A DNA stretch of 32,306 bases, taken from a virus. The notes under the pieces were generated by a model. It was not told the DNA's origin, searched no databases, and saw only the letters and a program-made list of their open reading frames with translations. Position numbers and translations under genes: made by a program. Positions 1-8,587 of the stretch are shown here, piece by piece. Where the stretch lies: positions 1 to 32,306 of the IMG/VR virus record IMGVR_UViG_3300008735_000058, one strand, 5' to 3'. The first letter of the stretch is position 1; every line of letters begins with the position of its first letter.

Positions 1-629
1 AGGAACCCGGTGGTATATTTGGTAGTGGCGGGTTGTTTGGCCCAGCCCCTGTGCAACAAGGTTTGATGCAGGGCCCCTCTAGAGGCGGTACAGCGGGTAT
101 ATTCCAGCTTACGCCTGATAAGTTGGGACAAACTGTTGGCAATGGTGCGGCACAGGGTTTTGCTCGTCCGCCTTCGCCCCCACCGTGGAGTGGCGGGGTA
201 CACGGAATAACCGGTTTGTCAGCTAGCAAAGCCCCAGACGTTATTAATTTAGCACAGCAAGCTAATATGTCCCCAACAGCCGTGGAGACAATGAACCGAG
301 CGGCTGGGTTCCCACTTGATGCGGCACCAACAGTAACAGGAACACAAACTGCCACAAGTGCGGCGTCAAATACTGCCGCTAACGTAGGGGCCAAAGGGGT
401 AAACGCAGGGAGTAAAGCGGGCAGTAATCTCTTAGGTAAAGCAGGCGTAGGATTAGGTGCAGGATTAAGTATATATGATATGACCCAGAATGGGATCAAT
501 GTAAGTAACGCCCTTGGTCTTGCAGGAGCAGGAGCTATGGGCATGGGTATGATGGCAGGTGCCGCAAACTTTTGGAATCCATTAGGTTGGGCATTGATGG
601 CGGGCTCAATAGGTTCATCATTTTTCTAA
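1..629 (+). CDS. Gly-rich virion-associated protein, 5' end missing
   Basis: The reading frame is open from base 3, so the true start lies before the window; the TTG at 33 is only an internal codon. The visible 209 residues are rich in Gly, Ala, Pro and Ser. The last 60 or so form a glycine-rich hydrophobic stretch (GLGAGLSIYD, then AGAGAMGMGMMAGAANFW) that could insert into a membrane. No catalytic motif is visible. It is followed after 9 bases by another virion-region gene and lies in the same block as the 1203-residue protein and the LysM protein, so a structural or DNA-ejection role is inferred from position only. I do not recognise the family. Confidence 0.75.
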   Translation, partial: EPGGIFGSGGLFGPAPVQQGLMQGPSRGGTAGIFQLTPDKLGQTVGNGAAQGFARPPSPPPWSGGVHGITGLSASKAPDVINLAQQANMSPTAVETMNRAAGFPLDAAPTVTGTQTATSAASNTAANVGAKGVNAGSKAGSNLLGKAGVGLGAGLSIYDMTQNGINVSNALGLAGAGAMGMGMMAGAANFWNPLGWALMAGSIGSSFF

Positions 630-638
630 GGAATAGAT

Positions 639-1820
639 ATGGCAAAAGGTAAATACATTTCTCCAAGCAAGAGGTATCGGCGTGATGCCGGTGACGTAGG
701 TGATTGGTATGACTATTGGTTGGGTGGAGGAAACTGGAAGCCTGACGCTAGCGTGGCAATTGAGAAGGAATATAAGAGGCCTCCGGTACTGGGGTCGGGA
801 AAACCACTGTTTCCTTCTGTACCACGACAGACTATACACCAGACCACCACTAGCCCACGAGCTATGCCTGTGACACAACGGTTACCAGCCCCTATCAATC
901 CTATTAAAGCAACTCCAGCTAATATAAGAGATAGTGGGGCAACTTTAGTCCCAAACAATGTTTCGCCATTGGAGGTGCCGAAAAGGGGTTTATTAGATCG
1001 TGCTGGGGACTTTATCTCACGCAAGTGGGAGGGGAGAGATAAAACTCCCATGGACTCACCTGTGAATCGTGGTTTAATACAATTTGGTTTATCGGCTATG
1101 AACCCAGACACTTACTATAACGATCAGGGGTTTGGCATAGGTGCTTTGGGTGCGTTTTCTAAGGCTGGGCAGGCTGGCTTAGCAGAGCATGATAAAATTA
1201 CCGAAATGTTAGCCAAGCGAGAGGACAGAAGGTTTGACAGGGATATGCGTAACAGGCTATACGACCTTGAAGTGGACAAGGGTGATCGTGCCCAAGAGGA
1301 ACTTGGTTTCCGTGAGCAAGAAATAGATTTATTGGGTGATAGATTTAAGCTGGACGAAAAGAATATCAAAGGGTTGGTCAAGACCCGTGCTGGCCAGCTA
1401 AAATTACAGGAACGTATATTCGCCCACAACCAGTGGAAAGACAGGGAAGCTAATGAGCAAATGAAGATGAGCGGTACAGACATGTCGTTCACTAAAGCAC
1501 AATGGGCTAAAATCATACCAACCATTGTGTCTAGCCAAACTGAGTTGGATGCCATGACAATGTATATGGTTTCTCAAATGGAGAAAAAAGAAAAAGCTGT
1601 TTTTATGAAACAAATGGAAAGTAACGATCCGATGACTAGGCTGAACGCTCTTTTTAAAAAGCTAAAGCCCACTTCTAGGTCTGACGGATACCATCCAACA
1701 GACGGGACCGAAGATCCTCTTTCCACGTGGGAAATGAAAAAGATGATAAGGGGTATACTAGATCCCCAAAAGGCCAATCAACTCGAACGTATATTAAAAG
1801 CACGAAATCAAAATGGTTGA
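639..1820 (+). CDS. Virion-region protein with charged coiled-coil middle
   Basis: This 393-residue protein starts at an ATG preceded by AAGGAATAG. The first 130 residues are basic and proline-rich. Residues about 180-290 are highly charged (many Glu, Lys, Arg, Asp and Gln) and look helical or coiled-coil. No enzyme motif is visible. It sits between two other virion-region genes and overlaps the next start by 8 bases, so translation is probably coupled. Within its DNA, bases 784-816 are identical to part of the DnaB P-loop coding sequence at 12913-12945, read here in another frame (see findings). A minor virion or ejection protein is an inference from the neighbourhood. Confidence 0.8.
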   Translation: MAKGKYISPSKRYRRDAGDVGDWYDYWLGGGNWKPDASVAIEKEYKRPPVLGSGKPLFPSVPRQTIHQTTTSPRAMPVTQRLPAPINPIKATPANIRDSGATLVPNNVSPLEVPKRGLLDRAGDFISRKWEGRDKTPMDSPVNRGLIQFGLSAMNPDTYYNDQGFGIGALGAFSKAGQAGLAEHDKITEMLAKREDRRFDRDMRNRLYDLEVDKGDRAQEELGFREQEIDLLGDRFKLDEKNIKGLVKTRAGQLKLQERIFAHNQWKDREANEQMKMSGTDMSFTKAQWAKIIPTIVSSQTELDAMTMYMVSQMEKKEKAVFMKQMESNDPMTRLNALFKKLKPTSRSDGYHPTDGTEDPLSTWEMKKMIRGILDPQKANQLERILKARNQNG

Positions 1821-4800
1821 TATAACAACACTAACAGATGACGAGTTATCCACTATCACTCAGTCGTTCCCCGCAAATATTTCTGACGAAGATATATTAT
1901 TTGCAATAGAAAATGCGGGGAGGGAAGAGTTGCTTGGTGGGAAACCTGTGCCACGGGTTGATACTGATGTTGGAGTGGGCGGAGAACAAAATAGATTAGG
2001 AGGCCAAGATACCTCTTCGATTCCAGTTCAGAATCCAAAGTATTCAACTTGGGACACAGAAAGGTTCCCAGAAGGCAAAGTTTTCCAACAGGCACACGAA
2101 GAATACTTCGGGGTGTCCCCAAATGATGCCCGTGGAATTTCTAGGGATAAAATAGAGAGTCAGTTAAAACAAGATTTACAGGGGTTTGCTGAAAGAGTAT
2201 ATGATGACCCATATTTTGCTCCTAAAAAGTCTGACGTGGAGTGGGCTGGTGATGACCCCACCCGGCTGTCTCTTCTTGATTCAGAGGGCAAAATTGACTT
2301 TGATACTTTCATTGGTGCACGTACTGGGATGGAGCCAAGGGAGATCAGTGATTTCTGGGCACAATACACACCGGAACGAATAGAGGAGTTAGGCAAAGAG
2401 GATGAGGATAAGGGTATCGTTGGTAATACTTGGGATACGGCCAAGAGTGTTGTTGGGCATGTAACTGGCGTCCCTGAAACTATGACCAGCATGACGACTG
2501 GGTTTTTTAGTAGTGGCGGCGGATTGGTAGTGGGGCTAGGCTCCGCTCTCTTTAATTGGGATGCAGAAAAGATCCCGGAAGAAATGGAAAGAATACAGGC
2601 GGGCTTTACCTACCAGCCTAGAACCGAGGCTGGCCAGAAATATATGGAAAATATAGGCGAATTTTATGAGGCCTTAATATCTAAGCCGACAGATAAATTC
2701 TTGGTAGACCCACATGAGGGCAGTCCTTATATCCAATTAGCGGGGAAAGTTGCTGGTGAAGGTATTGGTCTACTTGCCCCATTTCGTTTACTTAAAGGGA
2801 AGGGTGGAAAAACAAAGATTGATTTGAAATTAAGGGGAAGGTCCCCAATAGAAACCGGGACCCATGATGCTCATATTAGAGCATTTGATCGGATGGTGGA
2901 AGATGGGGTATACCAAAAAGGACACGTCAGTGCATTTGAAAAATCAAAAGCAGGTGATATATCCATAGAAACAATGTCTCATCAGGACCCCACGCCAGTA
3001 ACCCCGCTTAGGTCGCCTAGTTCACTAGCGGAAATATGGGCTTCTTTTAAAGACATATTTTTTGAGGGAAGGGAGTCTGTGACTCGTATTGATCGTATTC
3101 GAGAAATGTTTGGTAACAGATTACACAAGATAGACCTTATGTTAGGTGGCAACATAATAGGAAAGACTGTCGGTTACTTTAAGAATAATCAATACCGCCA
3201 AAACCGCAAGGCTATGAATGACATATTACTTGAAGGTGATATGCAAGGTAAAAATTTTACTGTTAAAGAGTTAAAGGACAGGGGCTATAGCGATAATGTT
3301 ATTAGCGGATACCGACAAACCAGAAGTGCCTTTAATCACGCATACCGTATGGCTAGGAATGTTCGTGACGAATTTGGGCGACCGTTAGTGCCAAAGAGGG
3401 TGGGGTATATTCCACATTTCTTCCATAACTATTTTGTCCGTTTCGGCAACAACCTCAGATCCGCTAAAACACTAGCAGAAGCTAAGGAGATAGCCCAACA
3501 GGCAAAGGCCGAGGGATGGCAAGATATTAAAATCAACCCGAAGCCGTTTAAGTTTGCCGGTGAAGAAACGCAAGCTGTAGTGTTAGGAGATCATGCGTAC
3601 CACAAGATGATGCGTGAGTTTGAGACTAAATGGGAAATGTCAGAGGCTGACTTAGCCCAAATGAAGGATTATTTTACCAAGTCCTCAAAGAATCGTCAGT
3701 TCGGTAACTTCATGGAGCGTAAGGGTGTTGAGGGATGGGAGCAAAATTTAGACTGGGCGGTGCCCCACTACTTTAACAAGGTTTCACGTTATATAGGTAT
3801 GGAGATATTTAAGCACCGGGCTATCTCTCATTATGAGAAGAACTATAAGACAAAATTTACAGATGCCCCCGAGGCAGGTTCACAGGCGGCGTATGCTAGG
3901 CAATATATTAATGATATGCTTGGTGTCCCAAATAGCATGGAACTAGCTATTAGTGCTGGTATTCAGAAAGTACCTTGGCTTAACCGTTTTTCCAGCGACT
4001 CGTTAGGGGGAAGGCCATCGGCTGAACTAGCCTCCCGCATCGCTGGTGCTACGGCGGTAGCAAAACTAGGGCTTTACAACGTATCGGCGGCGGCTGTCAA
4101 TATGACACAGCTTATGATGAGTAATGCAATACTTGCTGGTAGAGGCTCTATGGCCCCCGTGTCCCCTTATCTTTTACAGGGGATACAAAGAACATTAGGT
4201 ATCGCTACCCGTAAGGGGCTTAGGCAATTTGGTGTCAAGGTAAAGCCTAGTCCGAATGAAGGATTACTTCGTAAGATGAATGTGGGCCGTGACCAAGGAT
4301 TGGAGTCTGGTGCAGGCTATAGCAAATTTAACGCTGGTAAAATATTTAATGCTACAACCTCTATGTTTAGAGGAGCGGAGTTTTTACTTCGTGCTTCCAC
4401 TGGCATAGGTGCTTTTATGAAGTCCATGGCTGAGACTAGAGGTAAGGGTATGACAGAGATAGCGAGGCGTAAACAAGCTATTGAATACGCTAAAGATGTC
4501 AACCGACAAGCTAACTTCGATTATTCTATCGCTGATGCCCCTTCTGCTTTGCGTAACCCACTGGGTGTTACATTGGGCCAGTTTAAGAAGTTCCCCATTA
4601 AAGCGGTTGAGTTCATGTGGGGTTTGGAGGGGACGCAACACGCTAGGTTTTGGACGCCATTTATGCTTATGTCTGGGATGAATGGGATGCCGGGGCTTCA
4701 GTTCTTTAGTGAGACAATAAAACAATTAGGTGGTCCAGAGCTAGAGTTGGAAATTAAGAAGGGGATGGCTGAGTGGGCCGGTGACGACCCTGACCGTAAG

Positions 4801-5424
4801 AAGATTGCAGAGACTGCCATGTATGGTTTGATGTCACAGGTCGGTGAAGGTACAGATATATCCAAGCGTATTGGTATGGGTGATGTTATACCATCCCGCC
4901 CAAAAGACTTATTGGGGCCCCAACTTAGCTCAATGATTAGTGCGTCCAAGGCGATTGGTGATGCTGACCCGATTCAAGCTATTCGCTCTGTTACTACCGC
5001 CCCGGGCAATATGTTGAAGGCTATATTCGAAGATGAGCTATATGTTTCACCGCATGAACGTGGACGAGCAGTAGCAAAAATTAACGATCAAGACCGCATA
5101 GCTATGGCACTAGGGTTTAGGCCATTAAAAGTGGCCAAGTCCTCTGACTTTGCCCGTATTACCAAATATATTAAAGACGGTTTACAGGATGAAGAGAAGG
5201 AAATTATAGATGATATTGTTTTCCTAATGCGAAGTGGCAGAAGTAATCGGTTAGGAAAATCTATTGGCAAGGCGTCTGCCCGTGGAATTACTTCTAAGCG
5301 TATTATGAATGAGATGGTTAAAAAAGGAATGCCTCGTGATATGAGGGCGTTGATGAATAATCTTACTAAGCGTAATGCCCCAGATATCTTGCCGGTGGCA
5401 CCTTTCTTTATGGGGGGCAAGTAA
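1813..5424 (+). CDS. Large virion / internal ejection-type protein
   Basis: This is the largest gene, 1203 residues. Such giant proteins in podovirus-like phages are normally carried in the capsid and ejected with DNA. Its tail-gene neighbours, the LysM protein downstream, and a hydrophobic segment near residues 205-260 (repeated Gly, Phe and Val) fit that role. Residues about 905-970 (GQFKKFPIKAVEFMWGLEG, then a Met/Phe-rich stretch) resemble the large polyvalent protein-associated domains of phage virion proteins, possibly LPD38; this is from memory and not a search. The motif EWAGDDPxR occurs twice, at residues 143-151 and 987-995. No protease or lysozyme motif is seen. The start overlaps the previous gene by 8 bases. 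Confidence 0.85.
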   Translation: MVDITTLTDDELSTITQSFPANISDEDILFAIENAGREELLGGKPVPRVDTDVGVGGEQNRLGGQDTSSIPVQNPKYSTWDTERFPEGKVFQQAHEEYFGVSPNDARGISRDKIESQLKQDLQGFAERVYDDPYFAPKKSDVEWAGDDPTRLSLLDSEGKIDFDTFIGARTGMEPREISDFWAQYTPERIEELGKEDEDKGIVGNTWDTAKSVVGHVTGVPETMTSMTTGFFSSGGGLVVGLGSALFNWDAEKIPEEMERIQAGFTYQPRTEAGQKYMENIGEFYEALISKPTDKFLVDPHEGSPYIQLAGKVAGEGIGLLAPFRLLKGKGGKTKIDLKLRGRSPIETGTHDAHIRAFDRMVEDGVYQKGHVSAFEKSKAGDISIETMSHQDPTPVTPLRSPSSLAEIWASFKDIFFEGRESVTRIDRIREMFGNRLHKIDLMLGGNIIGKTVGYFKNNQYRQNRKAMNDILLEGDMQGKNFTVKELKDRGYSDNVISGYRQTRSAFNHAYRMARNVRDEFGRPLVPKRVGYIPHFFHNYFVRFGNNLRSAKTLAEAKEIAQQAKAEGWQDIKINPKPFKFAGEETQAVVLGDHAYHKMMREFETKWEMSEADLAQMKDYFTKSSKNRQFGNFMERKGVEGWEQNLDWAVPHYFNKVSRYIGMEIFKHRAISHYEKNYKTKFTDAPEAGSQAAYARQYINDMLGVPNSMELAISAGIQKVPWLNRFSSDSLGGRPSAELASRIAGATAVAKLGLYNVSAAAVNMTQLMMSNAILAGRGSMAPVSPYLLQGIQRTLGIATRKGLRQFGVKVKPSPNEGLLRKMNVGRDQGLESGAGYSKFNAGKIFNATTSMFRGAEFLLRASTGIGAFMKSMAETRGKGMTEIARRKQAIEYAKDVNRQANFDYSIADAPSALRNPLGVTLGQFKKFPIKAVEFMWGLEGTQHARFWTPFMLMSGMNGMPGLQFFSETIKQLGGPELELEIKKGMAEWAGDDPDRKKIAETAMYGLMSQVGEGTDISKRIGMGDVIPSRPKDLLGPQLSSMISASKAIGDADPIQAIRSVTTAPGNMLKAIFEDELYVSPHERGRAVAKINDQDRIAMALGFRPLKVAKSSDFARITKYIKDGLQDEEKEIIDDIVFLMRSGRSNRLGKSIGKASARGITSKRIMNEMVKKGMPRDMRALMNNLTKRNAPDILPVAPFFMGGK

Positions 5425-5454
5425 TAGGATGTACTTTTTAGAAGGAGAGAATAG

Positions 5455-6075
5455 ATGACTGATTGGGGTAAGATACTATTGGGCTTAGGTGGCGCAGGTG
5501 CTTTATATGGGTTATACAATAATTTCGGAGGGGGCCGACCCGTAAGCAGGGCGATGGGGTTACTGGACGTAGAAGACCCTGAGGCTGTAGAAGCGCCTTG
5601 GGATAGGTTTGTGGATGAAACGATAGACGAGGAGGGGAATGTTATAGACAGTAGAATAACTGAGGTTTCTCCCGAAGGCGAAGAAAGACTTGCCCCAAGA
5701 TTTGGCAGGCCTGAAAATTTCCCAGAAAACGTGCCACCAGACGCTATGAGAGAAATCCCTGACCCTGTTCAGTATTTCCGCCCCATTAGCGACTTCGCAC
5801 CAAATCCTCATACTTATTCTCCAGAAGAATACTGGGAGGGGAAGACAAGGCAATTAGCGGAGACAAGCGGGGTAGATTATCCAGCCAGTCTAGCAGAATA
5901 CAGGCGTATGCAATCCTTGGCAGGGGCTATTCCGTCAAGCCCACATAACCCAAATAGATATCGAATGGCAAGGCCTATGCCAACATTAGGGCAGTTACAA
6001 GACGTTGATCCAAGAAGTTACACTATGGGTACTGGTGGTTTACTTGATGAATTGGGCACAGAAAGGTATAGATAA
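5455..6075 (+). CDS. Small virion-region protein with N-terminal membrane segment
   Basis: This 206-residue protein has a clear start (AGAAGGAGAG then ATG). Residues 6-22 are hydrophobic and glycine-rich (ILLGLGGAGALYGLY) and could be a membrane anchor. The rest is acidic and proline-rich without any motif I recognise, and reads as a low-complexity virion protein. Its stop overlaps the start of the LysM gene by one base (TAATG), so the two are probably translated together. A role in the ejection apparatus is inference from position. Confidence 0.75.
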   Translation: MTDWGKILLGLGGAGALYGLYNNFGGGRPVSRAMGLLDVEDPEAVEAPWDRFVDETIDEEGNVIDSRITEVSPEGEERLAPRFGRPENFPENVPPDAMREIPDPVQYFRPISDFAPNPHTYSPEEYWEGKTRQLAETSGVDYPASLAEYRRMQSLAGAIPSSPHNPNRYRMARPMPTLGQLQDVDPRSYTMGTGGLLDELGTERYR

Positions 6076-7208
6076 TGTTTGGAGATGCTTTTACTGGGAT
6101 TAAAGGCTTTTTTGGTGGGCAGACACCACCTGTTCCAAGTCCGCAACAACAATACGAGGCTAGGCCAAGACCTCCGTTGACCCCACCACCTACGCAGTAT
6201 ACCATTCAGGGTGGCGACACATTATCACAGATAGCACAACGGCTGGGGGTATCTGCGGATGATCTTGCTAGAGCCAATACCATCCAAAACCCCCACATGA
6301 TTCGTGCAGGGCAGGTTTTAAACTATCCTTCAACGCAATCCCCGGATGCCAATGAATCCTTAGTACAAGCACAACAAAATAGCAAGATGGTATGGGATGA
6401 TTACATAAAGGCTGTGAAGCGTAAGAATAGCCGTGAGGAGCAGGTAAGGAAAAAGGACATGATCTCCGTTAAGCCGAAGGAAGCGTTCGGGGCCCCTCCA
6501 CTAGATGTGATGGAGCCAGACACCGAGGCTATGTTAAACGGGGCACCCGGTGCTTTTGATTGGTTGAACCCTATGGCCGGAAGCTATGACCCTACACAAA
6601 ACACAGACTTAGAGCCGAAAAAAGTCAAAGAGATAGCGACTGAACCGGATATGTCCCATTTGACGGGTATTCGTGACCAGAATGGCACCCTAACCGTAAA
6701 CCAGCTAGGGGCTCGGCTACACACTGACCACCCTAATTTAAGTAAGGCCCAAATGCAGGTCCCAGCTACACTAGGTAATAACAACCCTATCGGGATTTTA
6801 GTGGGTGATGGTTTTATCAACTGGGACGGGCTCACTCAGCGTGGGCAAGATCGGAAGGGGCATGAACACTCAATGTACCAGTTTATTACGCCAGAATATG
6901 GTGCGAGGGCGGCCGCTAGAAATATCAGAACGCAGGGGCGTACGGGCAAGGCGAGTACTTATGGCGGTTTTGTCAACCTACTTAAATCTCGTGATAAGAA
7001 ACGGGGTAGAGGGTATGATAAATTTGTAGCAGACAAATTAGGGGTAAAGGTTACTGATACATTTAACTACGAAGATGACCAATCGTTGGCTGATTTCTTA
7101 GAGGTATTTGCTAATTATGAATCTGGGTCATACGAAACAAAAAACAAACATGTCCAGAAATGGCCTCGTGGGGTTATAGAAACAGGAATTTTAATGGAAA
7201 GAAGATAA
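6075..7208 (+). CDS. LysM protein with phage lysozyme-like C-terminal domain
   Basis: This 377-residue protein has a hydrophobic, Gly/Phe-rich N-terminus (residues 1-15), a Pro-rich linker, and a well-formed LysM peptidoglycan-binding module at 42-85 (YTIQGGDTLSQIAQRLGVSA, then NP, then GQVLNYP). Residues about 190-372 match the layout of the phage domain with the NNNPGNIR signature: NNNPIGILVGDGFINWDG, then FITPEYGARAAARNIRT, then a late YESGS. That domain is usually labelled a virion lysozyme or structural protein. Here the canonical NPGNIR reads NPIGIL, so catalytic status is uncertain. It is probably a virion-borne wall-degrading or wall-binding protein. It is the last gene before the early promoter. 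Confidence 0.85.
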   Translation: MFGDAFTGIKGFFGGQTPPVPSPQQQYEARPRPPLTPPPTQYTIQGGDTLSQIAQRLGVSADDLARANTIQNPHMIRAGQVLNYPSTQSPDANESLVQAQQNSKMVWDDYIKAVKRKNSREEQVRKKDMISVKPKEAFGAPPLDVMEPDTEAMLNGAPGAFDWLNPMAGSYDPTQNTDLEPKKVKEIATEPDMSHLTGIRDQNGTLTVNQLGARLHTDHPNLSKAQMQVPATLGNNNPIGILVGDGFINWDGLTQRGQDRKGHEHSMYQFITPEYGARAAARNIRTQGRTGKASTYGGFVNLLKSRDKKRGRGYDKFVADKLGVKVTDTFNYEDDQSLADFLEVFANYESGSYETKNKHVQKWPRGVIETGILMERR

Positions 7209-7214
7209 AATTAC

Positions 7215-7242
7215 TTGACACGCAGAAAACTTGTGGTATATT
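7215..7242 (+). promoter_or_regulatory. Strong sigma70-type promoter with extended -10
   Basis: The -35 box TTGACA (7215-7220) is perfect. After a 16-base spacer comes TATATT (7237-7242), preceded by TGG, an extended -10 (TGn). Transcription should start near 7249, just upstream of a hairpin. It begins 6 bases after the LysM gene stop and faces the exonuclease gene, so it most likely drives the recombination/replication operon. The segment TTACTTGACACGC (7211-7223) recurs on the other strand at 30154-30166. Confidence 0.85.
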
Positions 7243-7248
7243 AGTCTC

Positions 7249-7401
7249 AACAGTCGGGAGGACTGAGGCTTACCACACGATGTTTTGCACAATAAAAGTC
7301 TCTTGCAGAGCGTAAGCTCATCCACGCAAGAGCGTCCTCCCAAGGGGGTTGGTACTGTTACCCAGTATCAGCCCCCGCTTACTTTTCAACGGGAGGACAA
7401 T
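7249..7401 (+). promoter_or_regulatory. Structured 5' leader with SD / anti-SD switch
   Basis: About 150 untranslated bases precede the exonuclease gene. Hairpin A is CAGTC/GACTG (7251-7265, loop GGGAG). Hairpin B pairs CTCTTGC 7300-7306 with 7326-7332 around an inner GAGC-GTAA-GCTC hairpin (GNRA loop, 7308-7319). Hairpin C is a 14-bp helix 7344-7357 with 7363-7376 (two G-U pairs, 5-base loop). GTCCTCCC (7334-7341), between B and C, is complementary both to the ribosome-binding site GGGAGGAC (7391-7398) and to a second GGGAGGAC (7256-7263) in hairpin A. The two pairings exclude each other, as in a translational riboswitch. It matches no riboswitch class I know. A short ORF (ATG 7280 to TAA 7315, 11 codons plus stop) could be a leader peptide. 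Confidence 0.7.
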
Positions 7402-8250
7402 ATGCCAATCACAGAAGAACAAAGACAATTGAGAGAAGGGAAGATAGGTAGCAGTGATATTGCTGGTGCCAGAGGTCATTCCCCATACACCACCCCTGCG
7501 AAGGTTTACGCCAAGGTTAAGGGTTTGTGCGATGGTCCTGTAGAAACCACCGCTATGCGTGTGGGGACTGCTATGGAGCCTATTATCTTAAATGAATTTA
7601 ACCTTAAACATGGGGTGGATTTTAATGAGTATAACGACACTTTGCATCATCCTTATTATGAGTTTCTTATCTGTCATTGTGATGGGATTAATGGAGATCA
7701 GACAGAGCTTCTTGAAATCAAGAATGTAGGACACAGAGTCAGCCATCACTGGGGACCTGACGGTGATCCCGTTGGAGTACCTTTATATGTGCTAGACCAG
7801 TGTGTGTTTCAGTCGTTTATGACCGGTATTATGACAGTATGGGTGTGTGCTTATTTTGGTGGAAATGACATACGATCTTACAAAATTGTGTTCTCTAAAA
7901 AAGATCACAATGCGTTAGAGGACGACCTACTGAAATTCTGGGGTTACGTTGAGAGGAGCGAGGTACCACCATTAGGTGCCACGGATGCAAAATCCGCCTC
8001 TTTGTACTGGCCACAACATAGTACCGGAGTAACGGCTTCTATAATTGACAATGCCAGAGTACTAGGGTATACTAAGAATCGTCAGAAGAAGCAAGATGCC
8101 GAGGAGGAGATGTTGAAGTATGAAGCCTCACTTAAGCAGAGTATGAAGGATTCTGAGGAGCTTCTTGACGATAAAGGGAATGTAATATTCACTTGGCGGA
8201 CCGATAGAAGGGGCAACCGGTCATTTCGCTGTAAAATTCGGGGAGGCTGA
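7402..8250 (+). CDS. YqaJ-type phage exonuclease / recombinase
   Basis: This 282-residue protein is read from ATG 7402 because GGGAGGAC lies 3 bases upstream; an upstream TTG frame (7285) is leader sequence. It is a PD-(D/E)XK nuclease of the YqaJ / lambda exonuclease group: GSSDIAGA near residue 16, a Glu in RVGTAMEP (E59), Asp in CDGI (D94), ELLEIKN (E105 and K107) and a downstream Gln in LDQCVFQ. Such enzymes chew one strand of linear duplex to give 3' single strands for a partner annealing protein, and an ERF protein is encoded two genes on. Residues 215-250 are charged and helical. It opens the early operon under the promoter and leader described here. Confidence 0.92.
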   Translation: MPITEEQRQLREGKIGSSDIAGARGHSPYTTPAKVYAKVKGLCDGPVETTAMRVGTAMEPIILNEFNLKHGVDFNEYNDTLHHPYYEFLICHCDGINGDQTELLEIKNVGHRVSHHWGPDGDPVGVPLYVLDQCVFQSFMTGIMTVWVCAYFGGNDIRSYKIVFSKKDHNALEDDLLKFWGYVERSEVPPLGATDAKSASLYWPQHSTGVTASIIDNARVLGYTKNRQKKQDAEEEMLKYEASLKQSMKDSEELLDDKGNVIFTWRTDRRGNRSFRCKIRGG

Positions 8251-8251
8251 T

Positions 8252-8587
8252 ATGCCAAGAACAATAACTAACCGGAAGCACCAGTTTGATGTATTCTATG
8301 AGGTACTAGCGTTGTATTACAATGCTGAATCTTTAAGATTTGAAAAGTTAATAGATGACGGGGCACACCCCCATGTTATTCGAAGAGAAATGCAGGCTTT
8401 AGACAGGCAGATTAAAACTTTTAAAAACCGTTATTTAGAGGAGACTAAAAATGACACAAACGACAGAACACCAAGAGGCGGTGCAGACGATACCAGTCCC
8501 AGTGGAAAAGCATGTGGCGGTGATAACTCAGGCCCTAGTGGAAGTAATGAGGGACGTTCGGTATGTTCAGAAAACCGGAAGAAATGA
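8252..8587 (+). CDS. Small basic protein, C-terminus overprinted by the ERF gene
   Basis: A 111-residue ORF starts one base after the exonuclease stop, with GGGAGG upstream. Residues 1-65 are a plausible helical domain (KHQFDVFYEVLALYYNAESL, then a Lys/Arg-rich helix). From about residue 67 the frame runs 137 bases into the ERF gene in the -1 relative phase, giving a Gly/Ser/Asp-rich tail without hydrophobic pattern. The N-terminal part is likely a real gene; the tail may be only what the frame allows before a stop. I recognise no family. Its position suggests a recombination accessory protein, which is inference. Confidence 0.6.
   Translation: MPRTITNRKHQFDVFYEVLALYYNAESLRFEKLIDDGAHPHVIRREMQALDRQIKTFKNRYLEETKNDTNDRTPRGGADDTSPSGKACGGDNSGPSGSNEGRSVCSENRKK

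Noticed and set aside
7285-7401. N-terminal extension of the exonuclease frame from TTG 7285
   Set aside because: The perfect ribosome-binding site sits directly before ATG 7402, and the extension lies in the structured leader and has non-protein-like composition.
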